From positions 248,001-312,000 of the forward strand of contig NZ_JAGUCO010000001.1 of assembly GCF_018271995.1 (NCBI RefSeq): DNA of 64,000 nt, written 5' to 3'. The notes beneath the pieces were generated by a model, which saw only the letters and a program-made list of their open reading frames with translations, ran no database searches and had not been told where the DNA came from. The stretch is from Carboxylicivirga linearis (GTDB lineage: Bacteria > Bacteroidota > Bacteroidia > Bacteroidales > Marinilabiliaceae). Each line of letters begins with the position of its first letter. Position 1 is the stretch's first letter. A program made the translations under genes and the position numbers. This document shows positions 62,271 to 64,000 of this stretch, one piece after another.

Positions 62271-64000
62271 CTAACCAAGTATTTCGGTTACTTGCTTAAA
62301 TACATTGTCGCCTGTAAAGCCGAATTCTTTATCAAGAACAGTATAAGGGGCTGAATAACCAAAGTGATTTAGTCCCCAAACTTTGCCATTAGCGCCAACT
62401 AATCCTTCCAGTGTAACAGCTAAACCGGCTGTCATACCAAAGCGTTTTACATTGACTGGCAATATTTCATTCTGATAAGCCTCATCCTGAGTTCGGAAAA
62501 GTCCCTCGGAAATAACCGAAACCACATTAACCTTCAATCCTTTTTGATCGCGAAGTAATTTAGCTCCTTCAACTAAAGTACTTACTTCTGAACCTGATGC
62601 TAACAATACAATGTCAGGCTGATCGGCATCTTTTTCAACAATATAAGCTCCTTTTTTAGCTTGCAATGCTGTTTGGTAAGATCCATTTGGAAGCTGAGTA
62701 ATGTTCTGACGAGATAGAATTAATGCAGTTGGTGTTTGAGTATTCTCCAAAGCCATCTGCCAGGCAACTGTAGTTTCATCGGCATCAGCAGGACGAACGA
62801 CCAACATGCTGTTTTGCCCGTGATGGTTTTGTAACTTCTCCATCAAACGTATTTGCGCTTCCTGTTCTATTGGTTGGTGTGTAGGACCATCTTCCCCAAC
62901 ACGGAATGCATCGTGAGTCCAAACGTATTTAACAGGTAATTGCATTAATCCAGCCATACGAGCAGCCGGCTTCATGTAATCAGAGAATACAAAGAAAGTT
63001 CCGCAAACAGGAATTACACCACCATGAAGTGCCATACCATTAGCAACGGCTCCCATGGTTAACTCGGCAACTCCAATTTGAAGAAATGCTCCTGAGAAAT
63101 CTCCTTTTTTAAAGATGGTTGTTTTCTTAAGAAATCCATCTGTTTTATCTGAGTTAGCTAAATCGGCCGACATCACAATCATATTTTCAACCTGATCGGC
63201 AAAGGCAGCTAATGCAGCAGCTGAGGCAGCACGTGTAGCTGAATTTGCTTTTTGCTCAATGGCTGCGTAATCAACTTCAGGAGCCTCACCAGATACATAT
63301 TTGGCTAATTTTTCAGCTAATTCAGGGTTTGCTTTTTCCCACTCTGCTTGTTCTGCTTTTTTAGCAGCAGCCTCTTTAGCTTTCTCTTCATTAACTTTAG
63401 CATAGGCCTCAGCAACTTCAGGGAATATCTGGAATGGATTTTCAGGATCAGCACCCAGATTTTTTATTGAGTCAGCAAATGAAGCACCTGCCGCACTTAA
63501 AGGTTGCCCATGAGTAGAAACCATTTTTTCAAAAGAAGCACCATCTTCTTTTACAGCTCCTTTACCCATAATGGTTTTACCAATAATAAGGAATGGTTTT
63601 TCTGTTTCAGCGTTGGCAGCATCTAAAGCTTTTCGAATCTCATCATGGTCGTTGCCGTCAATGGTCATGGTTGCCCATCCCCAGGCTTCATATTTTGCAG
63701 CGGTATCCTCAATGGTAACATCGTTGGTTGTTGTTGATAACTGAATGTCGTTTGAATCATAGAACATTACCAGATTGCTAAGACCTAAATTACCAGCAAT
63801 ACGACCAGTACCTTGAGAAATTTCTTCCTGAATACCACCATCAGAAATGAAGGTATACGTTTTGTGACTCATCCATTCTCCGAAACGAGCAGTTAAGAAG
63901 CGTTCAGCAATGGCAGCACCCAAAGCCATGGTATGACCTTGGCCTAATGGGCCAGAGGTGTTTTCAACTCCACGTTCAACATCTACTTCAGGGTGTCCGG
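62271..64000 (-). CDS. tkt: Transketolase, C-terminal 576 residues (cut by window edge)
   Basis: The minus-strand frame enters at 64000 with ...GHPEVDVERGVENTSGPLGQG and runs to a stop at 62271. The thiamine diphosphate motif is partly visible as SDGGIQEEISQGTGRIAGNLGLSNLVMFYDSNDIQLS (GDG-like; here SDGG). The Pyr domain has VWTHDAFRVGEDGPTHQP near the middle, and the C-terminal domain ends ...DNVFKQVTEILG. It moves two-carbon units in the non-oxidative pentose phosphate pathway. An Ala/Lys/Glu-rich helix (KVNEEKAKEAAAKKAEQ) sits in the linker. A start at Met 63929 would cut the catalytic GHPE region and is not the true start. Confidence 0.95.
   Translation of the reverse strand, partial: GHPEVDVERGVENTSGPLGQGHTMALGAAIAERFLTARFGEWMSHKTYTFISDGGIQEEISQGTGRIAGNLGLSNLVMFYDSNDIQLSTTTNDVTIEDTAAKYEAWGWATMTIDGNDHDEIRKALDAANAETEKPFLIIGKTIMGKGAVKEDGASFEKMVSTHGQPLSAAGASFADSIKNLGADPENPFQIFPEVAEAYAKVNEEKAKEAAAKKAEQAEWEKANPELAEKLAKYVSGEAPEVDYAAIEQKANSATRAASAAALAAFADQVENMIVMSADLANSDKTDGFLKKTTIFKKGDFSGAFLQIGVAELTMGAVANGMALHGGVIPVCGTFFVFSDYMKPAARMAGLMQLPVKYVWTHDAFRVGEDGPTHQPIEQEAQIRLMEKLQNHHGQNSMLVVRPADADETTVAWQMALENTQTPTALILSRQNITQLPNGSYQTALQAKKGAYIVEKDADQPDIVLLASGSEVSTLVEGAKLLRDQKGLKVNVVSVISEGLFRTQDEAYQNEILPVNVKRFGMTAGLAVTLEGLVGANGKVWGLNHFGYSAPYTVLDKEFGFTGDNVFKQVTEILG

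Noticed and set aside
63929-63929. Transketolase start at Met 63929
   Set aside because: The upstream frame is open to the window edge and encodes the conserved GHPE...GPLGQG region.

Overview
The window is a contiguous piece of a Bacteroidota chromosome, most likely from the order Marinilabiliales or a close relative. The evidence is the AT-rich sequence, recurrent promoters of the TTTG-N19-TAnnTTTG type (seen before the ilv leader, dapD and rpmE2), a type IX secretion sorting domain, paired carboxypeptidase-regulatory-domain exported proteins, an alternative complex III (ACIII) with a caa3-type oxidase, the E. coli-like [4Fe-4S] IlvD and a DUF5683 protein. Nothing looks like a prophage, an integrated plasmid or a CRISPR locus. 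The accessory signal is small: one MITE-like element, REP-like hairpins, decayed intergenic patches and a gene remnant.

Layout. 1-2.5 kb: ilvD-ilvB on the minus strand behind a complete transcription attenuator whose 20-residue leader peptide is 13/20 Ile, Leu and Val. 2.7-4.3 kb: two paralogous exported proteins. 4.4-10.8 kb: dapD (lysine biosynthesis), a MarR regulator, then a tight six-gene run of kamA, ablB, a 54-residue Cys4 protein, a small winged helix, a MarC-like protein and an SSF symporter. kamA and ablB make the osmolyte N-epsilon-acetyl-beta-lysine from lysine. 10.8-15.7 kb: DUF5683, two degenerate non-coding stretches, a CPBP protease remnant, an in-frame fusion of a membrane protein to a lipoprotein, a Sua5/YciO protein, a thioesterase and rimM. 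15.7-24.6 kb: mpl, a DUF4097 beta-repeat protein, a lipoprotein plus barrel pair, a T9SS cargo, a 216-bp inverted-repeat element, an ArsC-like protein, prfB with its programmed frameshift, and a pseudoprotease-TPR protein. 24.9-34 kb: tRNA-His, an AlkD-like protein, a class V aminotransferase, a GNAT, rpmE2, lon, an ADP-ribosylglycohydrolase homologue with altered metal ligands, and an AI-2E permease.

34.2-42 kb is the ACIII operon actA-B-C-D-F-E. 42-51 kb holds housekeeping genes (SPOR-like protein, NUDIX, pyrE, SRPBCC protein, Xre-like regulator, birA, rsfS-ftsH-LUD, cdsA-psd). 51.4-57 kb is the cytochrome oxidase operon sco-coxA-coxC-coxD-coxB-ctaB-HMA lipoprotein. Together ACIII and the A2-type oxidase form an aerobic chain from menaquinol through heme c to oxygen. 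57-60 kb is a zur-znuACB zinc uptake operon whose promoter is covered by two inverted repeats that look like Zur operators. The window ends with a LytTR regulator, an alpha/beta-hydrolase-like protein and most of a transketolase gene.

The most noteworthy points are the BCAA attenuator, the double zinc operator, the extended kamA-ablB operon with an unannotated Cys-rich small protein, the catalytically dead protease-TPR protein, the metal-ligand-altered ADP-ribosylhydrolase homologue and the nested-palindrome mobile element. I saw no convincing wholly new multi-gene defence or mobile system. All family calls come from reading motifs; no database search was run.
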